NCBI RefSeq assembly: GCF_030052815.1
Contig: NC_079495.1
Location: 112,617,677 to 112,681,676, forward strand
DNA length: 64,000 nt
Reading direction: 5' to 3'
Source: Hevea brasiliensis
Taxonomy: Eukaryota > Streptophyta > Magnoliopsida > Malpighiales > Euphorbiaceae
The notes under the pieces are model-generated. The model was not told the origin of the DNA, did not search any database, and saw only the letters and a program-made list of their open reading frames with translations. A program made the translations under genes and the position numbers. Below are positions 36,287 to 48,686 of the stretch, in pieces; within the stretch, counting starts at the first letter, position 1, and the number at the start of each line of letters is the position of its first letter.

Positions 36287-37417
36287 ATTTTCAATTTATT
36301 TCAAACCTGACAAAAACCCAATTAAAGCTCTAATTGATTTTGAAAGTCCCCTTAATCCTCTTAGCTTATCTCTAACACCAAGAAAACTAAGTTTATTGCA
36401 AGATTATCTATCCCAAACATTCACTTTTCAGTCCATCCTTAATCCTCTTAGCTTATCTCTAACACCAAGAAAACTAAGTTTATTGCAAGATTATCTATCC
36501 CAAACATTCACTTTTCAGTCCATCTGTCAAGGATTAAAATTTAACTTAATGAGGGCCCATTCATCAAGCAAGGCAACAAGCTCACAAGCAATAAATCAAA
36601 ATGCAGCAAATCTCATTTAAATGACTAAATCAGTTCAAAGACCACAATACAAAGCAATCTTTGCAAACCCATCTCTAGAATCTCAAAGATCTACTCACAA
36701 ATCATGGTTTCAAGACAAAACCAAATATAAAAATGAAGAAATAATGAAAATCTAAGCTAAGGGAAAGAAAAACCCAGTAAAATGATGAAGAATCTGCTGC
36801 TGAAGTGTTGCAGAAAATGTCCTCTGCTATTGCTGCAAAACGATCTTACGTGCTCCTCCTCCTCTCTCTCTTTCTTGCAAAATCTCCTTCTCTTTCTCCT
36901 TGTGGAAAGAAGGAGAAAAAGAAGTTTTTTATATGATTTAGAGGACTGCCCTAGAATGGGTAAAAAGGTAGAAGATTCTGGAGAAAGTGATGTATGAAAT
37001 CAGAGGATGAAAGTGCCATGTCAGCCATTTTCATTAAAACGACACAAGCTAAATCAGTTGTGTTGTGCCTTGTGTCGCAAGTTGTATAACTTTCTGTCCA
37101 AGAAAAACTTCATATTTGATAAAGACACAACCCGTGACACAAGCTGTGTCATAGGTTGTGCAACTTTTTATTTCTTTAACTCAACTTTAAAATTTTAAAA
37201 TTCAACTCTAATTTCTTCCAAATGGCTGCTCTGATTAAAATACACCAAAATTCTCCAAATTTAACCAACAAAATAAATAAATTTCAAAAATTAAACTAAG
37301 AAGTGTAAGAAGGAAAAATTAACTAAATTTATGCTAATATCTATAGTAAAAGTTATAAACAAGGGTCAATTATGTGTAAAAATTATACCTAAATGATAAT
37401 GTAAAATGCATGCATCA
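36287..37417 (-). repeat. E3 3' LTR, main part
   Basis: It begins (minus strand) TGATGCATGCATTTTACA at 37417, similar to but distinct from the E2 LTR start. It contains motifs with GACACAAGCT and TTGTGTCG-type inverted pieces (37038-37170), where E2 has TGCATAA motifs. At 36287 it joins E2; continuity with 21435 is inferred from the junction. Confidence 0.8.
36351..36524. repeat. 87-bp tandem duplication in E3 LTR
   Basis: Two apparently identical 87-bp units starting CTTAATCCTCTTAGC at 36351 and 36438. Identity suggests a recent local duplication. Confidence 0.9.
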
Positions 37418-37456
37418 AATTCTCCCATACTCAAACTCTTGCTTGTCACCAAGCAA
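37418..37456 (-). promoter_or_regulatory. E3 polypurine tract with hairpin
   Basis: On the minus strand TTGCTT-GGTGAC-AAGCAA (37439-37456) precedes GAGTTTGAGTATGGGAGAATT and the LTR start. The stem equals that in E2/E5; the loop differs at two bases (GGTGAC versus GAGGAC). Confidence 0.75.
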
Positions 37457-39534
37457 AATTTCATTAGAATTCATTTGGAAGGGAATGGAATCAATCTTCG
37501 AAAACACAAAAATCACTAATCCAAACCACCAACTTACCTCTAGCCACCAACATTCCAAATTCCCACCAGCAAAGTACAAAGAATGAAGCAATCACTCTTA
37601 ATAATTACAGAATAACTAAGAAGTAACCAATCAACCCAAGCAACAAATACCAACCAGCTATAAGAGTCAATTGTGCCTAAACAAACCTACAAGAAATAGA
37701 TAGCCAATGTTTCTCAAATAAATGGTGAGTAATGTATGGAGGATTGTATTGCTAAACTTATATGCAAGCACAAAAGATCTAACTCCACTAATGTAACAAG
37801 CATTTTTTAAAGAATCATTAGGTCTTTTAAGGGTTGTAATGGAGTCAAATAAGGTAAAATTATGGTTAACAAAGAAAGGGAATAAGGAAAATAAAATATG
37901 AGAATAATAATAATCATGAAACTCAAAGTGCATCCAATATTCTCTTTTTTTTTTAATAATATATATATTTTTTTAACTCAAGAGGAAAGAAATTCACAAT
38001 GAATCTCAAGTGCTATCACAATGATTATATAAAGGGACTACTTTTTATACTCTTTTGATTTTGTACTTGTCCCTATTTTATGTCACACTCAAAATTACCT
38101 TTGAGATATTTTGGTGACCCCTTTTTTTATTATTATTATCAGCTTTCACAATTACTCTAGCACTTTTCAAGATGTTTCAATCCTCCAAGGTTTTTTTTAT
38201 CATATATATTTATTTTTTTTATCATCTTCAATTTTTTTTTAATTGCACTTAATTGCTAAAATATTATTCTCATAAATGGGTGATAGTGTTTAGGTTTATG
38301 GCTAGGTAAATGATTTGGGTTCTAAAGAAATTAAGAAATTAAGGTTCAAGAGGGCTTCCAAGGGTTGAAATGAAATTAAGCTAGGTTAAGGCTAAATATG
38401 AGGTTAAAAATATGAAGGAATGCCTAAATCATATTCTTATCAAATGCAAGTTAAAAATTTCACTTTTAAAGATCTAAGATGTTTGTTCTAGGAATGGTGA
38501 GACAACAATGACTATTTTCTTCCTTAAAGGCTTATTCACACACTCAAAAACTCAAAATAACTAATCAGAATCTGCATACCTAGATGAATATATTAATTTT
38601 TGGCTATTAAATAAGAGAAAAAATAATGCTTAAGACTTTGTACCTAGCTGAAAACTTTCATTCCACTAACCATCTAGAGGTAAGTTAGATTGCTTGAATA
38701 AGCAACTTCTGAAATTCAAAGACTGGTTTAAAAATCCAAAAATTTTAAATGAATAAATAAAATGCATGCATGAATGTATAAATGTATAATGAACCTATAT
38801 GCAACTAAGTATGCATAACTAAGTATATGAAGCTATATGCAGTGTATATATGTGAATATGTACAAGTATGAATTAATGAATGAATATCTCACTATATGCA
38901 AATGAAAAGGAAAAATAATTTTTGCAAAAAATTTACCCTCTCCCCCATACTCAGAATGGACATTGTCCTCAAGTTAAAAGAATGCCAGGAATGGGATAAT
39001 TTGGCCATAAAATAAATTTAAGAGGCTCAATCAAATAATGTGTAGAAAATATGTGGCTAATTTGTGCATAAAGAATGGATATGCAAGCTTAAAGTGGATA
39101 AGGGGTACCCTGTTTCATAAGTGGTAGAGCAACTTGTGCTAAAAATAACATAAGCTGAAATAAGAATTGTTACCTTATTGAAGGTGTAGCCAATTTCATT
39201 AAATAAAATTTGGACAGCTGCTGCACTCATTGCAAAAGAAACAGTGGAATGGAATCCATTGAAGCAATTAAACTCAAAAAATTAAAATAGGGAGGTTAAG
39301 CTCAAAAAATATAACCATGAGATATCCACTCATCAAGTGAAATTCTGAAGTAGCATATCAAAAGCAAGTGAGCAAAGCACTAAAAATTCAAAAGAAAAAT
39401 GTACTTATGAGCACTAAAAAAAAATAATACTGAATAAGCAAATGTTTCAAATAAAAGAAAAGCAACACAAGTTAAAACACAGGCATGCAAGTTATGCTAG
39501 AAGTTATGCAACTTACTGTCTAAATTGCGCCCAG

Positions 39535-39670
39535 TGAACACAAGCTATGACATAAGCCAAAATCGATTGTGTCGTAGGTTGTGGAACTTTCAACCCAAAT
39601 TGTGCCCAGTGAACACAAGCTACGACACAACCAAAATCGATTGTGCCACAGGTTGTGAAACTTTCTGCCC
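39535..39670. repeat. ~78-bp repeat with inverted ACACAAGCTACGACACAA motif
   Basis: Two units, each with GTGAACACAAGCTA(T/C)GACA, CAAAATCGATTGTG and AGGTTGTG(G/A)AACTTTC. The left and right halves are nearly inverted copies (ACACAAGCTACGACACAA against TTGTGTCGTAGGTTGTG). It lies in the same element region as the minisatellite in E2. Confidence 0.75.
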
Positions 39671-39812
39671 AAATTTGACAAAATTACATGCTACCTGAAA
39701 AATTGAAACAAATTAGATTTTAAGTGATCAGACCTTCATAACATGAATTCTAATTGCTCAACCTGCTGTGTTCATCAAACACTCATTAAAAATTTTCAAA
39801 ACACCAATTCAC

Positions 39813-39872
39813 ACATCCACATTCAAATAATTTTCTTTTTAAACATCCACATTCAAATAATTTTCTTTTTAA
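39813..39872. repeat. 30-bp direct duplication
   Basis: ACATCCACATTCAAATAATT begins at 39813 and again at 39843, within two adjacent near-identical 30-bp units. Confidence 0.85.
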
Positions 39873-40236
39873 ACCAAAATAACAAAGTTTAGAAAAACTT
39901 CCTCCAAATATCAACAAAAAGTGCAATGAGTCCTACAAAACCAACCAGTAAATATTCAGCCATAAAAAGATGAAAAGTTCAAAGGAACAAATTTAAAAAT
40001 AAAATTTAAAGCTGAAATTTAAACTACACTAGAACAGAATGACTAATGCTCATTTGCTTGCAATGAATTGTACCCCATCTGCATAAAAGAATTAGAACAA
40101 TGTCAAACTCTGAATAAAGAGTATAGAAAAACTTAAAACAAATATATGAAAGAAATAAAGAATTAAAGAAAAATCGTAAGTTATGTCCAGAAATGCTAAG
40201 TTTAGGTCTTTAGCTTGACCTTAATCAACCAAAATT

Positions 40237-41441
40237 TTATGGAGAATGAGAGAGATAGCAGGTTGCTATCTTCTCAATTGGCTCACCAATTGAATAATGC
40301 CTCAATCTTTGCCCATTTACCTTGAAATTACTAGATTTTTCACCAAAAATTTCCACAGCACCATGAGGGAAAACTTTCACAACTTTAAATGGTCCTGACC
40401 ACCTTGATTTTAATTTTCCTGGAAAAAATTTCAACCTTGAATTGAATAAGAGCACCAAATCTTCTTCTTTAAAGTCCTTTTTCTTGATATGCTTATCATG
40501 CCATTTTTTTGTTCTTTCTTTATAGATCCTAGCATTTTCATAAGCATCAAGTCTGAATTCTTCTAACTCATCAAGTTGCAAAAATCTTTTGTGTCCAGCA
40601 GCTTGTAAATCAAAATTGATTGCTCTTATGGCCCAATAAGCTTTATGTTCTAATTCTACAGGCAAATGGCTTGATTTTCCAAAAACTAACCTATAAGGTG
40701 TAGTTCCTATGGGGGATTTTAAAGGCTATTCTATATGCCCAAAGAGTGTCATCTAACTTAAGAGACCAATCTTTTCTAGACTTGCTGACAGTTTTCTCCA
40801 AGATTTGCTTAAGTTCTCTATTTGTGATTTCTACTTGGCCATTTGTTTGAGGGTGATGGTGTGGCAATCCCATGCTTTACCCCATACTTTCTCATCAATT
40901 TTTCAAATTGGTGATTGCAAAAATGGCTACCACCATCACTGATTATGGCACGTGGGGCACCAAATCTGGTCAAAACAAATTTTTTTAGAAATTTCATCAC
41001 AACTTTTGCATCATTGGTAGGTGTAGCAATAGCTTCTACCCATTTAGTTACATATTCCACCCCTACCAAGATATATTTATTCCCATATGAGGATGGAAAT
41101 GGCCCCATGAAATCAATTCCCCACACATCAAATAATTCAACTTCTAATATGGACTGTTGGGGCATCTCATCTCTCTTGGAATTATTGCCTACCCTTTGAC
41201 ACCTATCACACTTGCTTACAAAGTCTCTCACATGTTTAAATATATTAGGCCAATAGAAACCTGATGTCAAGACCTTTTCAACAGTTTTTGAGACACTACA
41301 ATGACCACCATATTCAGAGGAATGGCAATGGTAAATAACATCATTTATTTCTTCCTCTGGTATACATCTCTTAATTATTCCATCATTGCATCTCCTAAAC
41401 ACAAGGGGCTCTTCCCAAGAATAAAATTTAACATCATGCAA
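40237..41441 (-). pseudogene. E3 integrase (zinc, catalytic and C-terminal parts)
   Basis: From 41441: linker FYSWEEPLVFRRCNDGIIKR, the HHCC finger (H in YHCHSSEYGGHCS, then CDRCQR), catalytic-core landmarks WGIDFMGPFPSS, KYILVGVEYVTKWVEA and FGAPRAIISDGGSHF. A frame change near 40870 leads to [20 protein letters not shown], the catalytic Glu region, then [13 protein letters not shown]. Another frame change leads to [15 protein letters not shown] sequence at 40665 and the C-terminal [16 protein letters not shown] block, ending at 40237. These are Ty3/Gypsy Athila-type integrase features. At least two frameshifts make it inactive. Confidence 0.9.
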
Positions 41442-41630
41442 GAATCTTTTCTTTTGCTGCTAAGATAAATCAGGTGGCAAGACACCACAAGATAAATAAT
41501 TCACAATATCAACAAACCATGGAAGTGTAGATTTCAACACATAAAGCTGCTCATTCATAAAAAAAACTCATCAATTGGCACAATATCATCATCTTTATTT
41601 TCAGTTTTATCCTAGAAAGGTGATCAGCCA

Positions 41631-42038
41631 CTACATTCTCAACACTTTTTTATCTCTTATTTCTAAATCAAATTCTTGAAGTAACAAAATCCATCTAATC
41701 AACCTAGATTTAGCTTCTTTCTTGATTATTAAATACCTTATTGCTGCATGATCAGTGAAAACAATTACCTTTGAGTTGACCAAATAAGAACGGAACTTAT
41801 TGAGTGCAAATACTACCGCAAGAAACTCCTTTTCAGTTGTAGCATAATTAACTTGAGCTTCATCAAGGGTTCGGCTTGCATAGTAAATGGCATAAGGTTT
41901 TCTATCTTTTCGCTGACCAAGGACAGCTCCAACAGCAAACTCGCTTGCATCACACATGATTTCGAATGGAAAAGTCCAATTTGGGGGTTGCATGATAGGA
42001 GCTGTTGTTAATGCCATCTTTAACCTGCAAAAAAACAA
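41631..42038 (-). pseudogene. E3 RNase H
   Basis: [20 protein letters not shown], then [37 protein letters not shown] and [20 protein letters not shown] are the RT-proximal RNase H motifs of Ty3/Gypsy elements. The usual DH(A)AL is present as DHAAI. The frame is open over ~135 residues but disconnected from RT by stops. The enzyme degrades the RNA of the RNA/DNA hybrid. Confidence 0.9.
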
Positions 42039-42059
42039 CTATACAATCTTGATTAAAAT

Positions 42060-42821
42060 AAAATTTAACACCATGATTCAAAAGATTTGTTAAGGGTTTA
42101 GCAAGTTTAGAAAACTCCTAAATAAATCACAAGTAAAATCCGACATGTCCAAGAAAACTTCGCACTCTTTTGACAGTGGTTGGAGGGGGCATTTTTTCAG
42201 TAATTTCTATTTTGGCTCTATCTACTTCTATTCCCTTGTTTGAGATCAAATGCCCTAAAACGATCCCCTCTTGGACCATAAAGTGGCATTTCTCCTAATT
42301 TAATACCAGATCATTATCAGCACACCTCTACAAGATTTTAGACAAATTAGTTAAGTATGAATCAAAATTAGTGTTATATACTGAAAAGTCATCCATAAAG
42401 ACCTCCATAATTTCTTCAATAAAATGAGAAAAAATGGCCATCATGCACCTTTGAAAGGTAGCATGCGCATTACACAATCCAAATGGCATCCTTCGATAGG
42501 CAAAGGTGCCATAGGGAATTTGAAAGAAACCAGAATATCCATCTAAGTAACAAAAGTAAGAATGCTTGGTTAATCTCTCTAACATTTAATCCATAAAAGG
42601 AAGGGGAAAATGATCTTTTCTTATAGCATTGTTCAACTTCCTATAGTCTATGCACATTCTCCAGGCTGTAATGGTTCTAGTGGGTATCAATTCATTATTC
42701 TCATTTTTAACAACTGTCACCCCACCTTTTTTTGGTACATGTACAGGACTAACCCACTCACTGTCAGAAATAGGGTAAATAATTCCAGCAGCTAGTAATT
42801 TCAGGATTTCCTTTTTCATAA
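42060..42821 (-). pseudogene. E3 reverse transcriptase, 5' end cut by solo LTR G
   Basis: Reading left from 42819: KKEILKLLAAGIIYPISDSE, PVHVPKKGG, RMCIDYRKLNNAIRKDHFPL, a TAA replacing the Gln of the FID-Q-MLERL motif at about 42586, YSGFFQIP, RRMPFGLCNAHATFQRCM, and the catalytic box VFMDDFSVY. Beyond a frame break (42328) EKCHFMVQEGIVLGHLISNK and MPPPTTVKRVRSFLGHVGFY continue the connection subdomain. The upstream flank RRLNPTMKDVV lies at 47728-47760 across G. This is Athila-type RT with several stops. Confidence 0.92.
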
Positions 42822-43359
42822 TGTAACACCCCTCACCCGTCTACAGTGTAGCTGAGCAAGGCATGTCACACGGAGTTCCGGAGCACCTGATCTTATCTGA
42901 TTTCATTATAGTTCTTGATTTACTTGTTCAAAAACTTTATCTGAGGTTTAGGCTATTTTTACTATTTATCAAAATCTAACTAATTTGGAAAATTCAAAAA
43001 TTTTAATGACAATCCAGCAGAGTGTCGGCTGTAATTTAGACTAACAGTTCTTCTGAACCTGCCAAAAATAATTTCAATATATATACTCAAATTCACAACT
43101 CAGAATCAGTTTCAAAATTTCTCATACTCAATCTCAATCAAAATCATCATGATCAGATACTTAACTCATATATCAGAATTCTTACATTTCATTAACTTAC
43201 ATAATTTGCCAACTAATTACATAAGTTTGTCAAGTACAGGATATACAAATAATTTGCAATATACTTAGAATGAACAAAATGCATAACATGTGTAATATGA
43301 GCCCTATCTACATGCATTGCTGAGGAGGTGACAACTTTGAACTCTTCTGACACTTTTGC

Positions 43360-43436
43360 AGATCTGAACTCCAAAATCTCAGTCAAAGTACCTACACGAG
43401 AAAAACAATTTCATCACGCTAAGCATTTCTGCTTAG
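43360..43436 (-). promoter_or_regulatory. conserved LTR hairpin and putative 3' splice site in G
   Basis: On the minus strand GCACCA, stem CTAAGCA/TGCTTAG (43419-43436), then a T-rich run TTGTTTTTCTCGTGTAG followed by GTACTTTGACTGAG. The equivalent block is present in the 3' LTR of C but missing in its 5' LTR. Confidence 0.55.
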
Positions 43437-45239
43437 TGGTGCAATAGTATAACAAGAAATAATATATACAAATAAAGAAAGAAATAAATCATAATTCAGA
43501 TACTCAGGAATCAATTTAATTTGGTATGGTATTTCTAGTATCAACTATCTTATATACTAGTTTGTTCCTCTTTGGAAGTACTAAGTTATAACCTTTCAGT
43601 AATAATACCTAGTATACAAATTATTCTAACTATATTGTATTTTAAGTCTTTACGGTTCTGCAAATTGTATTTTTATTATGTTTCTATTGTTAATCTCTTT
43701 TACTCATTTCATTCAATACTTAATTTAATTGTACTGAAATTTTATTATACTTAACTTAACTTAACTGCCTGAATGAAATAATATTTTAATTGACTGCCTG
43801 TGTAGCCTATAGACTGACCAGACTGGATAAACGAATATACTAACACTTGGTACCTAGTACCTCTGGCCGTCACACTATCGGTCATAAAGTATCTCCCGGT
43901 GTGCAAACAGTGTGGCTAAAAAGCCATATAATCAATCAGTAAGGCAATAAGCCGAGTATAATAACATAATCCATATAGCCATAGGCTATTAAAATCGCAG
44001 TGTGGCATAATAAGCCATAAAACACAATATGGCATAAAGCCATTTACAGAACAGCTGTCAGAACCCTATTGGCATACCAACCTATCCAAACTAGTTAACT
44101 AGGCAACACTAGGGCATTTACAATCTTAAATATTTAATTCTTTATTTTTAGGGTTTATAGGTCATTATGCCTTTCATTGGTCAACAAAATTATTGACCTT
44201 TTTATGCATCATGGATATGTTGATTCTAGTATCAACATGTCACAATTATTCAGTAGATTATCAGACAGATCACATTTCCTATCAATTGTTCTGAAGTACC
44301 ATTGTACTCAAAGCATTTTTCTTGTCTCTGATAATAAGGACTAATGTCCCATTCATACATTCATGTAATTTATCAAGTCATTATGTTTCTTATTCACATT
44401 ATTAGTCAAACATAAACTTTGACTTTTTCACACTGAACAGATATGTTGGTTCTAGTTGCACTAGGATTCCTCATTTTAAGTTTATACTCATTGGCATTGA
44501 TTTTTAAACTTATTTCAAGGCTAATTATATGTGATTCCAAATTTTCAGATTTTATGGCCAATAGTTACTGTTCCATTGGTCAGGCTATAGGGTGAAATTA
44601 GTAAAATTCTCTTCATCAAATTGTTTCTTATTGTGTCTTCTTTAATTCTCTTATTGAATTACTCTATTTTGAGTTGTATAACTCAAGTTATGGTCAATTA
44701 ACCATAACTAGGTCAAATCTGAATTTTGGTTCCCTTAGTAGTCATTTTGATTCTGGATTTTACTAATTTATTTGGACTACTTATAATGACATTTAGGCCT
44801 AGTGTGCTTTATAGGATTTGTTGCCCTATGTCTTATAGTCATTTAGAAATTTTACTTGTAATTTATCGAGTCTTATAGAATTATTTATAGTCAAATTGTT
44901 GACTTGGACTCAAAGGTCCTATATTGACATGGTCCTCAATTAGGTCAATGGCTTTGACTTTAAATTCTAGCCTTATACATTTATAATTTGAGGAAGTTGC
45001 CTAAAACAAAGTTTTAGGTCTCTTTCTTAGCTTTCCAAATTGGTTGGCTCATTACATTTGGATACTTCTTGTGGGAGATATGCCTATTTGAATTTTCTGG
45101 ACTTAATGGTCAATTGTACCAATTCCAGATTTAGTGTACTAGATTGGTCCAGCTAAATGTCCTGTTTCCATTGATTTTTAGCTTCTAGTCAAAGGAGCAA
45201 ATTTGTAGCTCTATATCTTATTGAATTTTTGGCATAGAT

Positions 45240-45990
45240 TTCAAGTCATTCTGAGTTGTTTAGACCAAGATACGGTCAATTTACTAAAGCTGGATAGATT
45301 GTATTTTCAATGCAAGTTTAGGTCATTTTTTTTTAGGTCAAATTCAATTCTGGCAGATTTAGTACCCTAACTTAGGCAAGCAATTTGACTTGGTTCTGGC
45401 CATTTCTGGGCTTTAGTGTCTTCATAAGAGTTGTAGCTCTATGTCTAATCTTTCCATTGATATAAATTTCAGGTCATTTGGACCTGTTTTGAGTGAGTTA
45501 TGGTCAAATGAGTGACTACTGTTCAAATGGTCAAATTCTGGGTTGCAATGGTTCTGGACAGTTTTGTTACTTCAACTTGTGCAAGCAATTTGACTTAGTA
45601 AATGACATTTCTAGGTTCTGTGATCTACACCAAAGTTATAGCTCTATGTCTAAGCTTTCTAACGATATAAATTTCAGGTCATTTGGAGTCGTGTAGGCCA
45701 AGATATGGTCATTTTACTATGGCTGGTCAAGTTGCACTTATATTGCACTATTAGGTTATTTTTAAGTCAAAGTCAATTCGGCCAGTTTTCGTAACCCAAC
45801 TTAGGCAATCAATTTGACTTGCTTAATGACATTTCTGGGCTTGGTGGTCTCTACCAAAGTTGTAGCCCTATGTCTAAGCTTTCCAATGATATAAATTTTA
45901 GGTCATTTGGACCTGTCTACAGGGAGTTATGGCCAATTACGTAATCACTGTTCAAATGGTCAGTTTTCAGGTTTGCAAGGTTGCAAATCC
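45240..45990 (-). repeat. ~210-222-bp diverged tandem modules in G
   Basis: The landmark ATATAAATTTCAGGTCATTT recurs at about 45460, 45667 and 45889 (the last with one change). Modules contain GCAATTTGACTT and GTTGTAGC(T/C)CTATGTC. They are related to the 223-bp unit of C. Confidence 0.75.
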
Positions 45991-47727
45991 AGATTAGGTC
46001 ACTAAATTGGTCATTTTTTGGATAGAATTTTGGCAAGCTTTCTACATGAAAGTTGGTCCCTGTTGAGTCTACTTTTACCTCCAATTGGCTTCATACCAAT
46101 TGGGGTCACACAAATAAGATTATAAGCTCAATTGTATACTGCCCTTAAACACTTCATCAAATACACAACCATTACACATCCTACTTGCTTCACCTTAATT
46201 TTCCTTACCAAATTTCTAGATTTGTAATGCACAAACATCATTTATCACATCTCATCATGGTCATTTTGGATAGTTTATACAATTTCTCAATATACTAATT
46301 ACAACCTTAATTACATCAACACAATATACACAAAATACCTAACAATTACACATAGTTTCTAAAGAATAATTTACATACACTTCCATTAATCCCTTAGTAC
46401 TAGAATTCATCAAGTAATTTCATGAAATCCAACACTTTTCTTGGTTCATCAAGGCTGCCAAAAGTTCACTAAGTACTTAAAATTTTACCACTTCCTCCAA
46501 TTCCCTAATTCAATACCCAAACACATCAAAAATATGAAATTTACTCACTAATACATCAATTTACTTCAATTAACCTTAATTCTCATCAAATTCACATAAA
46601 AATAAATCAAGCACCTTACACTTCCATGGCTGCCAAAAATTTTACACATCAATAACTCATCAAAACCTTCAAATTTCTTTACCATTCAACTCATCTCCAC
46701 CTTAATACAAACTTTAATGAAGTGAGGTAAGGAAAACTAGCACCAACCTCAACTTGAGCTTGACAAATCCTTGGAATTTCCTCTCCTTTTTGCTGCCTAT
46801 AGGTTGTCCATGGTGTGAGGATCATTTTTCATGAAGGGAGCTTGAAGAAATAATGGCTTGAACATGAGGAAATGAAGCTTTGCTTGGAACTCATCCATGG
46901 AGGAACCTTGAGAACTTCAAATCGGCCATGGATGAAGAATTGAAGGAAATGAGATGAGTTAGTGGAGAAATCTGCCCACTATGGCCCTTTTATATCCCAT
47001 TATCTTTAGGTTAAATAATATATATTATGCTCCACTAACTTTAGGTTAATTAGTTTAATAATCCACTTTTAATTATTCTAAATTATACAACTCATTTTTC
47101 CTTAATTGCATTTTATGTATAATTTCATTTTTCATGTAATTTTCAAAATTTAATACTACTTATTTTTAATGGACATTTAGGTCAAAAGTCCACTCGAGAT
47201 GTCAAATGACCAAAATGTCCCTCTTTGGATTGTATTTCAGATTTTTCGGTACTACCGATTTACTCCTTGTATCGCTGATTTTTTTAATTTTCATTTTTCA
47301 TTTATACTAACTTATTATTTTTTTTTTTTGACATTTCCAATGTCAATTACACCTCAGTAGACCTTTAATTATGTCCCGAAAATATTTTCCCTGAGTTTCC
47401 CGCAGTCCAGGGCTAGTCAACGGTCCTCGCCGTAACTTTCTGGTGCGGTCACCCATCACTACGGTTCTGCCTCGTTTAACTTAATCACATTTCATCTCTT
47501 TTATTTTCTCTTAATTTTTCTTATATTTTCTTACCTTGTATTCCATCATTTTATGTCTCCTCACTATCACCAAAATGTAATTCCAGACCTTTTGGCTGTC
47601 TATATTTCGGCTGTCCACATTCTGGTTGTCTGTACTCTGGCTGCTTGTCCTTTTAGCTGTCCGAACAGACATCAGCCGTCAGTATAGTAGAACGTACCGA
47701 CTACGTAAGTGAGGATGTTACACACAA

Positions 47728-48686
47728 CATCCTTCATGGTAGGATTTAATCTTCTTTGGTGTTCAATAGAAGGTCTACTATTTGGCTTTAGGAAAATCCT
47801 ATGCATACAGACTGTTAGACTAATTCCCTTTATATCATCAATCGCATAACCCAAAACTCTCCTATATTCTCTCAAAACTCTTAACAATTTGTCAATCTCA
47901 ATATCAGTCAAAGATGCCTTAATTATAACAGGATATGTTCTATTGGGTCTAAGAAAAACATACCTGAGGTTAGAAAGAAGAGGTTTAAGATCTACCTTTG
48001 GGGCATCCTCTACCTTTAATGATGGTGGTTTAATCTCCAAAGTTTACACTTCTTTAAGCTAAAAAATTATAGCTTCAGGATGTGGTGGAGAGCTCTCCAA
48101 GTGTTATGCAAAAGCAGCTATGTTGTGATTGTTATCATCAATGCTCCCACCATGGACTAAGCAATTTTTAAGAGGGTCTTGTGGATAGCTTTTTTTGAAA
48201 TGCTCTTCAACAATCTCATCAATAATGTCTACCTGCAAACAAGACTCAACTTCTTCATATTTCCTTTTCATGGCTAGATTAATGTTGAATATCATTTGAT
48301 CATCTCCCACTCTAAGTGTCAATTTCTCACCCTTTACATCAATTAATGCACCAGCTGTTGCCAAAAAGGGTCTTCCTAATAAGATAGGAATTTTTGTGTC
48401 TTCTTCCATATCTAAAATGACAAAGTCCATTGGAATGTAGAATTTCCCAACCTTGATAGGCACATTTTCTAGAATGCCTTTTGGATACTTAATTGAACGA
48501 TCAGCCAATGAAAGATACATGTTTGTGGGCTTTAACTCTCCCATATTCAACTTCTCATATATTGAAAGAGGCATTAGGCTGACGCTAGCTACAAGGTCAC
48601 ATAAGGCATTTGCCACACAATTATCACCTATATGACAAGGAATGGAAAACACATTCGGATCTTTGAGTTTGGGAGGTAACTTCTTC
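47728..48686 (-). pseudogene. E3 aspartic protease and PR-RT linker
   Basis: The protease (48652-48104) has FSIPCHIGDNC, the active-site region ALCDLVASVSLMP, LADRSIKYPKGILENVPIKV and ILLGRPFLATAGALIDVKGE. The third residue of the catalytic motif is Val instead of Gly (DLVAS), which should abolish activity. A TAG at about 48687 replaces Gln upstream, and stops follow at 48103. The linker (48040-47728) carries LLSNLRYVFLRPNRTYPVII, RRVLGYAIDDIKGIS and RRLNPTMKDVV, leading into RT across G. Confidence 0.88.

Larger units (their letters stand above)
37457..40236 (-). other. E3 non-coding spacer between integrase and 3' LTR
   Basis: No ORF like the E2/E5 extra ORF is present. Contents: T-rich runs (about 37942-37975 and 38190-38240), a second purine tract GAGTATGGGGGAGAG on the minus strand near 38938-38955 next to GAGGACAATGTCC, a tandem pair of ~78-bp units at 39535-39670, and a 30-bp direct duplication at 39813-39872. 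Confidence 0.7.
42822..47722 (-). mobile_element. solo LTR G (4.9 kb, family of C), minus orientation
   Basis: On the plus strand it starts TGTAACACCCCTCACCCG and ends GTGAGGATGTTACA; its minus strand starts TGTAACATCCTCA like element C. TSD CATAA (42817-42821) versus CACAA (47723-47727), one mismatch. It splits the RT N-terminus between TMKDVV and KKEILKLL. It shares with C the hairpin (43419-43436), the CCGGGAGATAC segment near 43893-43905 and ~210-222-bp repeated modules (about 45240-45990). No internal region or coding sequence. Confidence 0.87.

Noticed and set aside
36240..36620. 126-codon frame with a repeated peptide
   Set aside because: Spans the E2/E3 LTR junction and the 87-bp duplication (87 is divisible by three), so it is an artefact.
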